NCBI GenBank assembly: GCA_905216045.1
Contig: CAJMSL010000046.1
Coordinates: forward strand, 1 to 12,527
DNA length: 12,527 bases
Direction: 5' to 3'
DNA from: an uncultured bacterium
GTDB taxonomy: Bacteria > Actinomycetota > Coriobacteriia > Coriobacteriales > Coriobacteriaceae
Position numbers and translations under genes: made by a program
In this document: positions 1-6,308 of the stretch, one piece after another
Position numbering within the stretch: the stretch's first letter is position 1
How the letters are laid out: the number at the start of each line of letters is the position of its first letter
The notes under the pieces: generated by a model
Database searches by the model: none
What the model saw: the letters and a program-made list of their open reading frames with translations, nothing else
Told to the model about the DNA's origin: nothing

Positions 1-152
1 TCTTTACCGAGCTTTAGGGCAACGTAAGGACGTCCGTTCTATGTATGCGTTTGAGTTAACAGAGCCCTTACCGTGGCGGTACGCTGGGCGTATGGATGCG
101 GGGCACACTGGTTCTTGAGAAATAAGGTCTTTCTCTTGGAGGAAGTGGTCTT

Positions 153-359
153 GTGAATGCTCGAGATATCGCCGTTGCCGCCGTCGCGTTGATGCTTGGC
201 TGCCTTGGTCCCACGGCCGCGCTCGTCGCGGGCATGCAGGGGTCTTGTGAGGCTGCCTCTATCGTGGTTGGCGTGTTGATCGCGGCCGCGCTGCTGGGAA
301 GTGCGGGCGTAGCCCTTTGTCGCGACGATGAGGACCAGGCGTCGGAGTCGCAGCTCTAA
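153..359 (+). CDS. small two-helix membrane protein, unknown function
   Basis: A 68-residue protein starting at GTG 153. The start is fixed by a TTGGAGGAAG ribosome binding site at 137-146, with about nine bases between GGAGGA and the start. Two hydrophobic stretches, about residues 6-28 and 35-56, predict two membrane helices joined by a short loop. The tail (residues 57-68) is acidic and polar. Three cysteines lie at 17, 32 and 56. I do not recognise a family. The gene converges on the ketopantoate-reductase gene and shares its terminator, so it is probably monocistronic. The ribosome binding site and the clean hydrophobic pattern argue for a real gene; its role is unknown. Confidence 0.6.
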   Translation: MNARDIAVAAVALMLGCLGPTAALVAGMQGSCEAASIVVGVLIAAALLGSAGVALCRDDEDQASESQL

Positions 360-397
360 CCGTTCTGAAGCTGATTTTTGGCCAAAGATGAAAAAGG

Positions 398-434
398 AAG
401 CCGCCGCGAGGGGAGTGCCCCTTGCGGCGGCTTT
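398..434. terminator. bidirectional intrinsic terminator
   Basis: A 16-bp stem (arms 398-413 and 418-433, one G-T wobble) closes on a four-base loop. On the + strand it is followed by only three T. On the - strand it is followed by an A-rich + stretch at 391-399, which reads as a T-rich tail. It lies between the convergent 68-residue membrane gene and the ketopantoate-reductase gene and can end both. Confidence 0.85.
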
Positions 435-468
435 GCCATTGGATCTGTTGGCTGCAGTATGCCGAGCA

Positions 469-1383
469 CTACCAGCTGCTTTCTATTTCGCGAATCCTCT
501 GGTAGAGCCAATCGTTTTGCGGCACTTGGATATCGTGTTTGGCGGCCAGGCGGCAAATGGTGCCCGCGAACTCCTCGACTTCGGTTTTCCGTTGTGCGAT
601 GCGGTCCTGCGCCATCGAGGGCATACCGGCGGGGTCGATTCCCTCGATGAGGTGCACCATCTGCGTCAGGTCTGCCTCGGTCAGCTCAACGCCTTCGGCG
701 TTGGCGACCGCAAGCGTTTCGCGCATAGCGGAAACAAAGCAGCGACGCTGCTCGGAGCCCGGCTCCGTGGCGCTTCCGTAGGTCCCGCCGTAAGCCATGC
801 AGGTCTGGTTGATGCCGTCGTTGAGCATGAGTTTGGCCCACATGCGGTGCGCAATGTTGCTCTCGACGGTATGGGCGATGCCGCAGCGCGTGTAGAGCTC
901 GTCGATAGCGGCGACGGTCGCGGGGTCGGTGCCGGCGGCTGCACCAAAGCGGATCTCGCCCGCATTGGTAAAGGTGAGCGCGCCGTTGAGGAACACGGCG
1001 TCCATGCCCTGGCAGATACCAAGAACGGTATGCTTCCAGCCAAAGCGTTCGGCAATCTTTTGCTCGCTCGTAATGCCGTTGCACAGCGAGGCGATGAGCG
1101 TGTTGGGTCCCACGACACGCTCCATAGTCTTGAGTGCTTGGTCGAGACCGGTGGTCTTGACCGTCAGGATGACCAGATCGGCGGGCGCTGCCTCGCTGGC
1201 GCGGACGGACGTGAGATCGCAAGGCTTTCCGTTGACGGTGAGCGCATCGCCCGCGTGACGCTCAAAACGGGCGTCATCCATAACGTATTCGACGGCGTCA
1301 TTGCCGAGGGCCTTGGCAATCATGCTGCCGTAGAGCAGGCCGACGCCGCCCTTGCCGATAAAGGCAACCTTGTTGATCTGCAT
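469..1383 (-). CDS. panE: ketopantoate reductase family protein (2-dehydropantoate 2-reductase, ApbA/PanE)
   Basis: A cytosolic NADPH-dependent reductase of 304 residues, the usual family length. The founding reaction reduces ketopantoate to pantoate for pantothenate and CoA synthesis. Visible are the Rossmann loop GKGGVG (10-15), VKT with Lys76, the CNG motif with Asn102, the catalytic lysine in WAKLMLN (Lys184), and the C-terminal-domain PSM...KTEVEEF segment with Ser256 and Glu268 in the substrate/acid positions. An in-frame ATG at 1392 directly abuts GGGGAG with no spacing. The ATG at 1383 sits nine bases after it and is the better start. A terminator hairpin of the upstream gene (1406-1428) ends just before this ribosome binding site. 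Many paralogues in this family act on other 2-ketoacids and no other pantothenate gene is visible nearby, so the symbol is tentative. Confidence 0.85.
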   Translation of the reverse strand: MQINKVAFIGKGGVGLLYGSMIAKALGNDAVEYVMDDARFERHAGDALTVNGKPCDLTSVRASEAAPADLVILTVKTTGLDQALKTMERVVGPNTLIASLCNGITSEQKIAERFGWKHTVLGICQGMDAVFLNGALTFTNAGEIRFGAAAGTDPATVAAIDELYTRCGIAHTVESNIAHRMWAKLMLNDGINQTCMAYGGTYGSATEPGSEQRRCFVSAMRETLAVANAEGVELTEADLTQMVHLIEGIDPAGMPSMAQDRIAQRKTEVEEFAGTICRLAAKHDIQVPQNDWLYQRIREIESSW

Positions 1384-1405
1384 GTGAATCATCTCCCCAT
1401 ATAAA

Positions 1406-1428
1406 AGGCGCCCGCGTAAGGGGCGCCT
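1406..1428 (-). terminator. intrinsic terminator of the 64-residue gene, directly upstream of the panE-like ribosome binding site
   Basis: A perfect 8-bp GC-rich stem (1406-1413 with 1421-1428) with a seven-base loop. On the - strand it is followed by TTTTATAT. It lies 77 bases after the stop of the 64-residue gene and six bases or so before the GGGGAG of the ketopantoate-reductase gene. It therefore also occupies that gene's leader. Confidence 0.75.
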
Positions 1429-1504
1429 GATGGATTGTATGCTGCCGGGGTGATTGATGGGTGCGCGGGGCGGCTGTTATAAAAAAGAAACGTTTGCCTG
1501 GACG

Positions 1505-1699
1505 TTACACTGCGGGGCAGACCGCAAAGACGCGGGCGGGGTATCCGACGCCATCGCGGACCTTGGGGAAGGTGCAGAAGATGACGGCGCTCGTGGCTGG
1601 AAGCTCGTTTAGATGGTCCATGACTTCGATCTGATAGCGGTCGACCGAGAGGATGTATTGCTCGCCGGGGTAGGGGTAGGCGTCCTCGCGTGTGGTCAC
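1505..1699 (-). CDS. 64-residue hypothetical protein
   Basis: The GTG start at 1699 has AAAGGAG six bases upstream, and the gene ends in TAA followed by an intrinsic terminator. That layout makes it a credible complete small gene. The N-terminus is polar and tyrosine-rich (EDAYPYPGEQY). The middle, VDRYQIEVMDHLNELP, looks helical. The C-terminal half (SAVIFCTFPKVRDG and ARVFAVCPAV) looks like two beta strands, each with a cysteine. There is no signal peptide or membrane helix. I recognise no family and infer no function. A larger overlapping frame through the same DNA lacks a ribosome binding site and runs through the terminator, so this frame is preferred. Confidence 0.6.
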   Translation of the reverse strand: MTTREDAYPYPGEQYILSVDRYQIEVMDHLNELPATSAVIFCTFPKVRDGVGYPARVFAVCPAV

Positions 1700-1861
1700 G
1701 CTCGTCTCCTTTCATCGGGCTTTTTGCTGATGTTAAAGCGGTGCCGTGACGGCCTGATTTCTGCTGCGTTACGATACGTTCTCGATTGCGATTCCGATGT
1801 GTTTCGATGACGTGACGGGTTTGTTTCGCCTTGTCAGGGCTTCGATGGGAGGGGAGGGGCC

Positions 1862-3052
1862 GTGCAATATCGCGTTGACCCCAAAAGCGGCAACCGTATC
1901 TCGGCGTTGGGGCTGGGCTGCATGAGGTTTCCCGGTGCGCCGGGACGCCCGGATGCGAAGACTGCCGACGCCATCATCTCCCGTGCGGTGGAGCAGGGGA
2001 TTAACTACCTGGACACGGCCTATCTCTATCCCGGCAACGAGGCTTGTGTGGGTGCGTCGCTTGAGCGCCTGGGCTTGCGCGACCAGGTTTTGCTCGCAAC
2101 CAAGCTGCCGCATGCTTCGTGCAAATGCGCGGAGGATTTCGACCGGTTCTTCGACGAGCAACTGCGCCGCCTGCGGACCGACCATATCGACTATTACCTC
2201 ATGCACAACATTACCTCGCCCGCCCAGTGGGAACGTGTGGTGGCGTTGGGCATCGAGGACTGGATCGCGCGTCAAAAGGCGGCGGGGCGCATTCGCCAGA
2301 TTGGTTTTTCGTACCACGGCAGCGCGGCGGATTTCCTGACGATGCTCGATGCATATGAGTGGGACTTTTGCCAGATCCAGTACAATTACGCTGGAGAGCG
2401 ATATCAGGCGGGAACAGCGGGGCTCATGGCCGCCGCCGAGCGAGGCCTCGCGGTGTTTGTGATGGAGCCACTGCTGGGCGGGCGTTTAGCGGGCAAGCTG
2501 CCGCCACGGGCCCGCGCTGTGCTCGATAGTGCCCGTGACCCGCATTTGCGCACTCCTGCCGCCTGGGGTCTTTCGTGGGTCTGGAATCATCCTCAGGTGA
2601 CGATGCTGCTTTCGGGTATGACCGATATCGCGCAGGTGGATGAGAACGCGGTGTTGGCCGATCGGGCCCTGCCGGATTCGATGACTGCCAACCAGCTCGA
2701 CACGATCGCGCACGTGCTGGATGAGTTTGAAAAATCGAATCGCGTGCCCTGCACGGGATGCGGCTACTGCATGCCATGTCCCAAGGGCATCAATATTCCC
2801 GGCTGCTTTGCCGCCTACAACGCGAGCTATGCGCACAGCTGGTTTACGGGTCTATCGCAGTACTTTACGGCGAGCGCGGTGCGCACAAGCGAGGCCAAGC
2901 TGGTGAGCAATTGCGTCAAGTGCGGCAAATGCGCGCGCCACTGCCCACAGCATATCGATATCCCCGAGCGTCTCGATGACGTGCGCCGACGTTTCCAGCC
3001 TGGCCCCGTAACGGTCATGCTTAAAGTCTTCAGCAAAACTCGCTCCTCATGA
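1862..3052 (+). CDS. aldo/keto reductase with C-terminal double Fe-S cluster domain
   Basis: A 396-residue cytosolic oxidoreductase starting at GTG 1862 behind a GGGAGGGGAGGGG ribosome binding site. Residues 1-285 form an aldo/keto reductase barrel with the tetrad Asp51, Tyr56, Lys81 and His115 (the MHN context is usual for this Fe-S subgroup). The tail carries two cysteine sets of ferredoxin type: C297, C300, C303, C306 (plus C315), and C351, C354, C357, C361, each last cysteine followed by Pro. This matches the predicted aldo/keto reductases of anaerobes that end in a 4Fe-4S dicluster domain. The substrate is unknown. The clusters suggest electron exchange with a ferredoxin or flavodoxin, which is inference. 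The stop is followed at once by the first copy of the 81-base structured element. Confidence 0.92.
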   Translation: MQYRVDPKSGNRISALGLGCMRFPGAPGRPDAKTADAIISRAVEQGINYLDTAYLYPGNEACVGASLERLGLRDQVLLATKLPHASCKCAEDFDRFFDEQLRRLRTDHIDYYLMHNITSPAQWERVVALGIEDWIARQKAAGRIRQIGFSYHGSAADFLTMLDAYEWDFCQIQYNYAGERYQAGTAGLMAAAERGLAVFVMEPLLGGRLAGKLPPRARAVLDSARDPHLRTPAAWGLSWVWNHPQVTMLLSGMTDIAQVDENAVLADRALPDSMTANQLDTIAHVLDEFEKSNRVPCTGCGYCMPCPKGINIPGCFAAYNASYAHSWFTGLSQYFTASAVRTSEAKLVSNCVKCGKCARHCPQHIDIPERLDDVRRRFQPGPVTVMLKVFSKTRSS

Positions 3053-3133
3053 CCCTTTTATATCTTGTGATGGAATAGTCCCTGTTTGCGGCAGAATAGG
3101 GCGATAGCAGGAACTTTTTTGCCGCAACTGATG
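3053..3133 (+). repeat. structured leader element, copy 1 (long imperfect hairpin)
   Basis: This 81-base element aligns without gaps to 4220-4300 (60 of 81 positions identical by my count). The 20-base arms 3065-3084 and 3108-3127 pair around a 23-base loop that starts TTTGCG and contains AATA and GGC. The inner stem is 3078-3084 with 3108-3114, with one mismatch. A T6 run (3115-3120) follows the inner stem, then CCGCAACTGATG and the ribosome binding site of the Gfo/Idh gene. In this copy the loop segment 3086-3093 can also pair perfectly with 3120-3127, an alternative pairing. It starts one base after the preceding stop codon. It could be an attenuator, a terminator or a repeat family; the function is unknown. 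Confidence 0.7.
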
Positions 3134-3143
3134 GGAGGCTATC

Positions 3144-4163
3144 GTGGGCGACCGAGGCTTACGCAATGATTCGCGTGAGGTCCGTTGGGGCATTTTGGGC
3201 GCTGGGCACATCTCTCATCGATTTGCTTCGTCGCTCATGAAGGTCGACGGGGCACGGCTGGTGGCTGCGGCCGGCCGCACTCCTGCACATGTCGAGGAAT
3301 TTTGCCAAGCGTTTTCGATCGATGCTGCCCATGGCCATGCCTCGGTCGACGATAACGGCGATGCGGCTTATGACGCGCTGATTGCCGACCCCGATGTCGA
3401 CGCAATCTACTTGGCTCTTCCGCATGGCATGCATACGCGTTGGGCCTGTCGCGCGCTGCGTGCCGGAAAGGCCGTGCTGTGCGAAAAGCCGGCCGTTTTG
3501 AGTGAGGAAGAGGCTCTCTCGATTGCCTCCACCTCTCGCGAGTGCGGCGTGCTGTTTATGGAGGCGATGAAGAATCGGTTTTGCCCGATGCGCACTCGCG
3601 TGAAGGACTTGTTTGCGTCGGGTGAGCTTGGCCGTATTGTCTCGATTGAAAGCGTGCAAAAGCTCGATTACGGCGAGTCTCCTTCGGGCTATCTGCTTGA
3701 TCCGTTGCAGGGCGGCTGTCTATATGACATGGGCTGCTATGCGGTCGGTTGGTTTGAGGATTTGCTCGCGGGCGCTTGCGAGGTTTCGTCCCGTGAAGTT
3801 CGCTGGCGTGACGTATCGGGCGGTCGCGTCGATTGGGCCGACGAGATCCATATGAGCGTCGGCGGTATACCCATTCATATGGTGTGCGACGGCGAAGCAA
3901 CATATGAAAGCCGCTTAACGATTGCCTGTGAGCGGGGCTCGTTGGAAATCGAGCGGCTCCATCGCCCCGAGCTCGCTCATGTGAAGTATTCCGACGGTCG
4001 AGTACTCGAAATCGATGCACCATTTGAAGTCGATGATTTTTACGGTGAGGCGTCGCATGCGACGCAGCTCATTCAGGCGGGGAAACTCGAAAGCCCCATC
4101 ATGTGCCTAGCCGCCACACAGCGCTGTGCGCACATCATCGATGCGATTCGCTTGAAACTTTAG
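3144..4163 (+). CDS. Gfo/Idh/MocA family NAD(P)-dependent oxidoreductase
   Basis: A 339-residue cytosolic dehydrogenase. It starts at GTG 3144 with GGGAGG five bases upstream. The N-terminal Rossmann fold has WGILGAGHIS (GxG at 19-21). The EKP motif at 114-116 holds the lysine that contacts cofactor and substrate. The C-terminal alpha/beta domain carries YDMGCYAV (194-201), with Asp195 and Tyr199 where many relatives have Asp and His. The DMGCY variant is like dihydrodiol dehydrogenase and sugar oxidoreductase relatives. The substrate, probably a sugar or polyol derivative, cannot be read from sequence. It is flanked on both sides by copies of the 81-base structured element. Confidence 0.88.
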   Translation: MGDRGLRNDSREVRWGILGAGHISHRFASSLMKVDGARLVAAAGRTPAHVEEFCQAFSIDAAHGHASVDDNGDAAYDALIADPDVDAIYLALPHGMHTRWACRALRAGKAVLCEKPAVLSEEEALSIASTSRECGVLFMEAMKNRFCPMRTRVKDLFASGELGRIVSIESVQKLDYGESPSGYLLDPLQGGCLYDMGCYAVGWFEDLLAGACEVSSREVRWRDVSGGRVDWADEIHMSVGGIPIHMVCDGEATYESRLTIACERGSLEIERLHRPELAHVKYSDGRVLEIDAPFEVDDFYGEASHATQLIQAGKLESPIMCLAATQRCAHIIDAIRLKL

Positions 4164-4169
4164 GGCGTG

Positions 4170-4226
4170 GGGGCATGGCGCCAGCGCTTGGAATGCCTGG
4201 AGGCCTTTGCTCTTGATGCCCCTTTT
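4170..4226 (+). terminator. possible terminator after the Gfo/Idh gene
   Basis: GGGGCAT (4170-4176) can pair with ATGCCCC (4216-4222), followed by TTTT. The 39-base interior can fold further (GGCGCC, and GCCT with AGGC). The long loop makes this a weaker candidate than the other terminators in the window. The T run is also the left edge of the second structured element. Confidence 0.35.
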
Positions 4227-4300
4227 ATAACTTGCGGTGGAATACGGTCTGTTTGCGCCAAAATAAGGCACCAATAGACCGTATTTTTCCGCAACTGATG
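4220..4300 (+). repeat. structured leader element, copy 2 (long hairpin before nfo)
   Basis: The second copy of the 81-base element. Arms 4232-4251 and 4275-4294 pair at 19 of 20 positions counting G-T wobbles, around the same 23-base loop. The inner 4242-4250 with 4276-4284 is perfect. Against copy 1, three inner base pairs change on both sides while staying paired (4245/4281, 4246/4280, 4248/4278), and a C-A mismatch of copy 1 becomes G-C (4247/4279). The loop start TTTGCG, the AATA, and the right flank CCGCAACTGATG are conserved. It ends next to the nfo ribosome binding site. Confidence 0.72.
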
Positions 4301-4315
4301 AGGAGGGAGCTGGAG

Positions 4316-5182
4316 ATGCTGACGATCGGGTGCCATCTTTCGACGACGAAGGGCTATCGGGCAATGGGGGAGACAGCGTTGTCCATTGGCGCCAATACCT
4401 TTGCATTCTTTACGCGCAACCCGCGCGGCGGCAAGGCGAAAGACCTTGACATGGATGACGTGGCGGCCCTGCGCGAGCTTATGGAGCAAAACGACTTTGG
4501 CCCGCTCGTGGCTCATGCCCCGTATACCTATAACCCCTGCTCAGCCAAAGAGCGGGCGCGCGAGTTTGCCCTGGAGGCCATGGCAGAGGACCTGCGGCGC
4601 ATGGAGGCGCTGCCCGGCAACTACTACAACTTCCATCCCGGTGCGCATGTGGGGCAGGGCTCCGACGCCGGCATTCAGATGATTGTCGACACCCTGTGCC
4701 AGGTGATGTTTGAGGGCCAGCAGACGACGGTGCTGCTCGAGACCATGGCCGGCAAGGGTACCGAGGTGGGCCGCAGCTTTGAGGAGCTGGCGTGCATTAT
4801 CGAGGGCGTTGCCGCCAAGTGCCCAGAGCTGTCCGATAAGCTGGGCGTTTGTTTGGACACCTGCCATGTGAGCGATGCCGGCTACGACATCATCCATGAT
4901 CTGGACGGCGTACTCGACGAGTTCGACCGCGTGGTGGGTATCGATCGCTTGCATGCCGTACACATCAACGATTCGAAGAACCCTTGTGGCGCCCATAAAG
5001 ATCGTCACGAGTGCATCGGCAAGGGATACCTTGGCAGCGAGGAATTTGGTGGCGGTATGCAGGCTATGCAGAATATTGTATCGAATGGCCACTTGCGTTC
5101 GCTGCCGTTTATTTTGGAGACTCCGAACGAACTTGCAGGTTATGCAGCTGAAATTAGACTATTAAGGTCATTGCAGCAGTAA
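4316..5182 (+). CDS. nfo: endonuclease IV (AP endonuclease)
   Basis: A 288-residue zinc-dependent AP endonuclease of base-excision repair. It cuts DNA 5' to abasic sites and removes 3'-blocking groups. All nine metal ligands expected from E. coli Nfo are in place: His67, His107 (FHPG), Glu142 (LLET), Asp181 and His184 (CLDTCH), His216 (HINDSK), Asp229 and His231 (DRH), and Glu268 (ILET). Length fits the family. The start is ATG 4316, nine bases after AGGAGG at 4301-4306. An upstream in-frame ATG at 4298 lies inside the conserved element and has no ribosome binding site. The gene is preceded by copy 2 of the structured element, the most likely place for its control. No LexA box is visible here. 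Confidence 0.95.
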   Translation: MLTIGCHLSTTKGYRAMGETALSIGANTFAFFTRNPRGGKAKDLDMDDVAALRELMEQNDFGPLVAHAPYTYNPCSAKERAREFALEAMAEDLRRMEALPGNYYNFHPGAHVGQGSDAGIQMIVDTLCQVMFEGQQTTVLLETMAGKGTEVGRSFEELACIIEGVAAKCPELSDKLGVCLDTCHVSDAGYDIIHDLDGVLDEFDRVVGIDRLHAVHINDSKNPCGAHKDRHECIGKGYLGSEEFGGGMQAMQNIVSNGHLRSLPFILETPNELAGYAAEIRLLRSLQQ

Positions 5183-5243
5183 TGACTGTCACAAAGTAGA
5201 GTATTCCATTCACGTTATGGGTTTGTTTCAATCAGTTTTCTCA

Positions 5244-5272
5244 TTGCAGATTCGTAATTCCGGGTGCATAAT
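5244..5272 (+). promoter_or_regulatory. sigma70-type promoter of the amino acid ABC operon
   Basis: TTGCAG at 5244-5249 and CATAAT at 5267-5272 are separated by exactly 17 bases. This places the transcript start near 5279 and gives a leader of about 50 bases before the receptor ATG. Confidence 0.7.
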
Positions 5273-5329
5273 AGCCAACAGTTTTTGCAGACCTCTGAAT
5301 CAAACGAGGTCACCGGAAGGAGACTGATT

Positions 5330-6190
5330 ATGAAGCTGAAGAAGCTTGGCGCATTTGCCGCCACGGGTGCTATGGCACTCGCCCTTGCTCTGACGGGCTG
5401 CGGTTCGTCCAACGCCACCTCTGGTTCTGATGCCGGTTCCAGCAGCTCTGACGACGCTAAGGTCGAGAAGGTCGACGGCTCCAAGGAGTACGCGCTCGTC
5501 AAGGACGGCACGCTGACCGTCGGCACCTCTGCCGAGTACGCGCCGTTTGAGTACAAGGATGACAACGGCGACTACCAGGGCTTTGACCTTGAGCTCATCA
5601 AGGCTATCGGTGACAAGCTGGGTCTGGATGTCGAGTACGTCAACAATGACTTTGACACGCTGGTTCCGGGCGTCGCTTCGGGCGCCAAGTATGACGTTTC
5701 CATCGCGGCTATCACCGACACGCCCGAGCGTGAGAAGGAAGTCACTTTCTCTGATTCCTACTACATGGACGATCAGGCTATCGTGACCAAGGTCGATAAC
5801 ACCGACATCACGGCCGACAACTACAGCGAGAAGCTCAACAACGCCGACGCTACCATCATCGTCCAGTCTGGCTCGACCGCCGAGGCCTTTGCCCAGGAGA
5901 ACTTCCCCAAGGCCAAGATCGTCCCCTACAAGGACGCCACCGAGTGCTTCAGCGCCCTGCAGTCCGATAAGGGCGACGCCGTAGTCACCAACCGCTCCGT
6001 TGCGAGCCAGCTGACCGCCGAGCAGTTCAACACCTGCCAGACCATCAAGCAGATCAGCACCGGCGAGGAGTACGCCATCGCCATCAACCAGGGCAACACC
6101 AAGCTCAAGGACGACATCAACCAGGCTATCAAGGACCTGACCGACGACGGTACCGTCGACGCCCTCATGGCTAAGTACAATATCAAGTAA
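5330..6190 (+). CDS. polar amino acid ABC transporter substrate-binding lipoprotein
   Basis: A 286-residue family 3 solute receptor, displayed outside the membrane, that delivers a polar amino acid to the adjacent permease. The start is ATG 5330 with GGAAGGAG about eight bases upstream; longer in-frame starts overlap the promoter. A lipoprotein signal ends in LTGC with the lipidated cysteine at 24, followed by a Ser/Gly/Asp-rich linker to about 46. The binding fold shows GTSAEYAPFEY, the family signature GFDLELIKAIGDKLG, and TPER with Arg134, which holds the ligand carboxylate in relatives. At the usual ligand-amino-binding Asp near the C-lobe hinge (DAVVTD in relatives) this protein reads DAVVTN, with Asn221. 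The ligand is therefore not assignable and may be atypical. It is the first gene of a three-gene operon. Confidence 0.93.
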   Translation: MKLKKLGAFAATGAMALALALTGCGSSNATSGSDAGSSSSDDAKVEKVDGSKEYALVKDGTLTVGTSAEYAPFEYKDDNGDYQGFDLELIKAIGDKLGLDVEYVNNDFDTLVPGVASGAKYDVSIAAITDTPEREKEVTFSDSYYMDDQAIVTKVDNTDITADNYSEKLNNADATIIVQSGSTAEAFAQENFPKAKIVPYKDATECFSALQSDKGDAVVTNRSVASQLTAEQFNTCQTIKQISTGEEYAIAINQGNTKLKDDINQAIKDLTDDGTVDALMAKYNIK

Positions 6191-6212
6191 AATAACTACT
6201 TGATTGCGCGCG

Positions 6213-6243
6213 GGCCCTTTCCGTTTTGGCGGAAAGGGCCTTT
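6213..6243 (+). terminator. intra-operon hairpin between receptor and permease
   Basis: An 11-bp perfect stem (6213-6223 with 6230-6240), a six-base loop, then only TTT and GCGC. The short T run suggests partial termination or 3'-end protection. Either would leave more receptor message than permease message, a common arrangement in ABC operons. Confidence 0.65.
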
Positions 6244-6308
6244 GCGCTTCTCTTGACGGAGAGCGTTTCCGTCTCGTTTTGCCGGCAACTTCTACGATAG
6301 GAGCCACC

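Noticed and set aside
1..118. + strand frame open from the window edge to TGA at 116-118 (38 codons)
   Set aside because: It could be the tail of an upstream gene, but codon use is unlike the neighbours (several TTA), no motif is seen, and no terminator follows. Too weak to annotate.
328..1404. 358-residue + strand frame opposite the ketopantoate-reductase gene
   Set aside because: It runs through the 398-434 terminator and lies antisense to a gene with all family residues.
1389..1715. 108-residue - strand frame overlapping the 64-residue gene
   Set aside because: It reads through the intrinsic terminator at 1406-1428, lacks a ribosome binding site, and has an Arg/Pro-rich out-of-frame character. 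The 64-residue frame has a good start context.
3053..3133. Reading the 81-base element simply as a terminator of the upstream gene
   Set aside because: The T run fits, but a plain terminator does not explain the gapless conservation of the 23-base loop frame and of the right flank up to the next gene's ribosome binding site.
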